A stretch of DNA of 64,000 nt from Acanthopleuribacter pedis (lineage in GTDB: Bacteria; Acidobacteriota; Holophagae; Acanthopleuribacterales; Acanthopleuribacteraceae): the NCBI RefSeq assembly GCF_017377855.1, contig NZ_JAFREP010000028.1, positions 89,373-153,372 on the forward strand. The letters are read 5' to 3'. This document shows positions 61,502 through 64,000 of this stretch, piece by piece; within the stretch, counting starts at the first letter, position 1; the number at the start of each line of letters is the position of its first letter. Both the position numbers and the translations under genes were made by a program. A model generated the notes under the pieces. The model had not been told where the DNA came from and ran no database searches. It saw only the letters and a program-made list of their open reading frames with translations.

Positions 61502-63517
61502 TCACCGAATAGCAAGACTCCCTTGGGTCGCGGTTTCTGCAATCTCATCCGCCGACTTCTGCAGGCCGACCACCGCCTTCTGCAAACCGGAAACGGTATC
61601 GTTTAACCCGGCCAGCGAAGCCGAGGAGGACTGGATGCTGTCGTCGGCGGTAACCGCCGCTTCCGAAATGGCGTTTAACCCATTGCGTTGGGATTCCACC
61701 GAACCGGAAATGGTACCGATGATCTCATCCAATTCGTGAATGACGCGGGTAATACCGCCGACGGCGTCGGTAACGGTTCGGGTACAGTCTTTAATACGGT
61801 TGATCTTGTCGCGAATCTCCTCGGTCGCCTCGGCGGTTTGATCCGACAGCGATTTAATTTCAGCGGCGATGACGGCGAACCCGCGACCGGCTTCACCGGA
61901 ACGGGCGGCTTCAATCGAGGCGTTTAGCGAAAGAAGTCGGGTAGCGCCGACGATTTTTTCAATGAGTTCGATGACACTGTCGATACCCAGGGCTGAATCG
62001 CTGAGATCTTCGATCAATCCCTCAACGGCGTCGGCATTTTGCCCGGATGTCTGCGCGACCTGGGCGGCGGCGTCGGTCCGCTCGGAGACGGAACTGAGGA
62101 GTTCGAACACGTGCCGGGTATTTTCGGCCACGACCGAAATGCCGTCGCCCGCTAAGCCGGTCGTCTCGCCGGTTTGTTGGGTCACGGAAGCCATATCAAG
62201 GGTCAACTCCGAGGCATTGCGGGCGGCGTTTTGCATCAGCGCAACCACGGTGGACAAAAGTTCGGACCAACGGGCGGCCTGTTCGCGATAGGCCTCAAGC
62301 TCCTGCTGCTTCTCGGCGGCAAGCCCCTGCTCCCGCGCTTGCGCCTGTTGCGCCGCGACAGCCGCTTCCAATTCGGCGGTATGCCGCGCTTGAAGCTGTT
62401 CCTCTTCGGCGGCCAAATGTTCGGCCAAGGCCTGCTGAGCCAACCCGGCGCGGGTCAAAGTATCACCGGAACCAAGGGTGGACGGTTCCAAATCGCGATC
62501 ACCCTCGGCAAGGCGAATCTCCCTGTCGGAAAGGGTGTTGAGCCCGCCGTTGATTTGGGCGAGGAAACCGCGAACAGCGAGAAACGCCCCCAGCCAGGCA
62601 ACGACAAGCAGGACGGCAATGATGATGGCGGCCGGGGGGGCGGCGGTTTGGCCGGCGGCCGAGCGTGTTTTGGCCAGGTTGGCGATGGCCGCGGCAAGCT
62701 GTTCAGGCCCGTCGCTAACCGCCGCTTGGTATAGGGTATGAAATTGACCGTGCCCCTCTAAATAACCGGTGGCGGCCGTTGCCAAGCCTTCGACCCGCCC
62801 CACCATATCGGCACCTTTCTGCCGATAGGCGGCACTGCGCATCTGCCCGGCAATTGCTTGGAACTGAGCGGTTAAGGCCGCCCAGTCCAACTGAAGCGGG
62901 TGCTGATCCAAGGGCGCCGCAACCACGGCGGGCGAAGCAACCCCGTCGGCCACGGCCTGCCATTGCGGCAACAAGGCGTCAATCAAAGCGACGACCTCGG
63001 TGCGACCGGCGCCGGCGGATGCTTGGCGAATATCGGCAAGGTCGGCGCTGATCGGCCCCACGGCGGGCAGCAAGGTATCTTTAACCATGGCTTGTTGCTG
63101 CGCCCGGCGCTGCTGGAGTTCGGTCAGCGAGGTGTCCATCGCGGCCACCTCGCCATTTAATTTTTGGACAGGCTCCTCCGCAAAACCGAGATCGCTCAAA
63201 GCGCGGCTCCCCTGCTGCAAGGCCGTAAAAGCTTCCCGCCCTTGGTTGAGGTGGGTTTCATCCCCCGTCAATAAAAATAAGGTCCAGGCGGCTTTTAGCT
63301 CGGTGAGGTGCTTGCTCAAGGTAGCGAGTTTAAGGTGGGCGGCCTGGTCCGCGGCGAGCTGATCACGCGCTGCATTTGCTTGCTGGGTTTGCCAAAAGCT
63401 CATCCCGGCGGCGGCGGCGGACAAAATTACCCCGGCGACCAAGGCAAGCCACAGCGGGCGGCCCACGGGGCGAAACGCGGCGGCATCTTGTACTTGGGAG
63501 CCAACATCGGACGACAT
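61502..63517 (-). CDS. Methyl-accepting chemotaxis protein-type receptor
   Basis: 671 residues. TM1 ~21-42 (PLWLALVAGVILSAAAAGMS), helical ligand domain to ~280, TM2 ~290-312 (AAIIIAVLLVVAWLGAFL), no clear HAMP, a long coiled coil rich in Ala/Gln/Glu (~345-420) and the signalling domain with hairpin tip LSLNASIEAARSGEAGRGF and conserved AAEIKSLSDQTAEATEEI. Binds CheA/CheW. ATG at 63517 has GGAAGG five bases upstream; frame to 63766 has no ribosome site. No other che genes in the window. Confidence 0.9.
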   Translation of the reverse strand: MSSDVGSQVQDAAAFRPVGRPLWLALVAGVILSAAAAGMSFWQTQQANAARDQLAADQAAHLKLATLSKHLTELKAAWTLFLLTGDETHLNQGREAFTALQQGSRALSDLGFAEEPVQKLNGEVAAMDTSLTELQQRRAQQQAMVKDTLLPAVGPISADLADIRQASAGAGRTEVVALIDALLPQWQAVADGVASPAVVAAPLDQHPLQLDWAALTAQFQAIAGQMRSAAYRQKGADMVGRVEGLATAATGYLEGHGQFHTLYQAAVSDGPEQLAAAIANLAKTRSAAGQTAAPPAAIIIAVLLVVAWLGAFLAVRGFLAQINGGLNTLSDREIRLAEGDRDLEPSTLGSGDTLTRAGLAQQALAEHLAAEEEQLQARHTAELEAAVAAQQAQAREQGLAAEKQQELEAYREQAARWSELLSTVVALMQNAARNASELTLDMASVTQQTGETTGLAGDGISVVAENTRHVFELLSSVSERTDAAAQVAQTSGQNADAVEGLIEDLSDSALGIDSVIELIEKIVGATRLLSLNASIEAARSGEAGRGFAVIAAEIKSLSDQTAEATEEIRDKINRIKDCTRTVTDAVGGITRVIHELDEIIGTISGSVESQRNGLNAISEAAVTADDSIQSSSASLAGLNDTVSGLQKAVVGLQKSADEIAETATQGSLAIR

Positions 63518-63740
63518 AAAAACCTTCCTTTCGGCACGGTGTGAATCCAGAACACCCGCCGGTCCCAATCGCGGTGTGGGACAAATTGAATCAGGAAAAG
63601 AGGGACAAAACGACGCGCAATCCTCGTGGTCAACCCAATGCCGAGCTCCGCGAGGGAGACCAGTGAAGCCTTTTCGGGGCGAGGCGGCGTCATTTTCGGA
63701 TGGGGAGCTACTACCCTTCTCGAACCGTCTCCGATTTTTC

Positions 63741-63881
63741 TTTAACCTAAGAGGCGCGATAAGCATGAGGGATTTTCGCTAAAGATCTGGAGCGAAATGG
63801 CTCGAAAAAAGCGGACCGGGGTCGCGCCCGACCGCACCCGCCGGGTGCGGCGAGCATTTTTACAGGCCGTTGCAGCCCAGA
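63741..63881 (+). repeat. Dispersed palindromic element, copy 3 (right arm missing)
   Basis: TTTAACCTAAGAGGCGCGAT through GCCGTTGCAGCCCAGA matches the left and central parts of copies 1 and 2; similarity stops where the right nested arm should start (after CCCAGA). Confidence 0.8.
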
Positions 63882-63951
63882 TAGTGTGTTGTGGGTTTGA
63901 GTGCAAGGGGAAATCTCAGGTTCCACCGTTTTTGTTAGAGCCAGGCATACC

Positions 63952-64000
63952 CCGGCCTAGCGGCCGATGAAGCGGCCGCGTTCAGCGGGGGCATTTTTTC
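63952..64000 (+). repeat. Dispersed repeat with GCGTTCAGCG and GGGCATTTTTTC, copy B (cut by edge)
   Basis: Matches 50075-50124 in its palindrome and in GCCGCGTTCAGCG(G)GGGCATTTTTTC, which ends at the window edge. It lies 70 bp after the truncated element copy 3. Confidence 0.65.

Larger units (their letters stand above)
63518..64000. other. Right-edge intergenic region with two repeats
   Basis: Contains the truncated dispersed element copy 3 (63741-63881) and the second repeat family (63952-64000), which runs off the window. No gene was seen to the edge. Confidence 0.5.

Noticed and set aside
1..64000. CRISPR array
   Set aside because: No regularly spaced short direct repeats with unique spacers were found at any location.

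Overview
The window looks like a GC-rich (by eye about 57-60% G+C) Gram-negative chromosome segment. Secreted M16 and tricorn-type peptidases, Sel1 and ankyrin/FGE proteins, a CHAT protein and a large reducing polyketide synthase in one stretch suggest an Acidobacteriota-like bacterium, perhaps near Holophagae/Acanthopleuribacter. This placement is an inference from gene style only: no rRNA or taxonomic marker is present. I see no tRNA, rRNA, CRISPR array or transposase gene.

Layout. 1-5.5 kb: amino-acid permease (cut by the window edge), VOC and SnoaL-like small proteins, a DeaD/CsdA RNA helicase and an unknown two-gene unit. 5.6-13.1 kb: a LysR regulator and a small secreted-protein gene that were probably convergent neighbours, now separated by a 6-kb AT-richer island. 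The island carries a sigma factor split into two genes, a divergent membrane CHAT protease-like gene and two export-type partners, and is bounded by a 61-bp direct repeat made from the 3' end of the secreted-protein gene. 13.4-17.7 kb: SUKH protein, bile-salt-hydrolase remnant, SnoaL protein, a Cys-run mini-ORF in a nested inverted repeat ahead of a ChaC glutathione-degrading enzyme, a peroxiredoxin-like protein and pirin. 18.0-25.3 kb: nitrate assimilation (narK divergent from nirB-nirD-nasA) with a sigma54-type promoter and palindromic upstream sites. 25.5-29.3 kb: MFS transporter, 2OG oxygenase, YdcZ and EI24-like membrane proteins.

29.3-37.5 kb: a FadR-type regulator with a FadR-like operator at its own start heads an operon for an alkyl-DHAP-synthase-like FAD enzyme, glycerol-3-phosphate dehydrogenase and an FGGY kinase; an acyl-CoA synthetase follows on the other strand. 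37.5-38.6 kb: a non-coding kilobase with a same-strand cluster of DnaA-box-like nonamers, a candidate replication origin or DnaA-titration site. 38.6-45.1 kb: one 2,180-residue KS-AT-DH-ER-KR-ACP synthase with methylmalonyl-type AT motifs and no thioesterase, the layout of mycocerosic-acid-type synthases. 45.4-63.5 kb: Sel1 lipoprotein, ABC exporter, ankyrin-FGE membrane protein, M16 protease, DUF4846 protein behind a structured 5' leader, an unknown small protein, a tricorn-like S41 protease and a chemotaxis receptor.

A family of about 180-bp palindromic elements recurs (about 5305, 7660, 15982, 47524, 61199 and 63741) between genes, and one copy supplies the stop codons of both convergent neighbours. 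Two further dispersed hairpin sequences occur near 35.1, 50.1-50.4 and 63.95 kb. The strongest candidates for an undescribed system are the split-sigma/CHAT island and the Cys-leader/ChaC unit.
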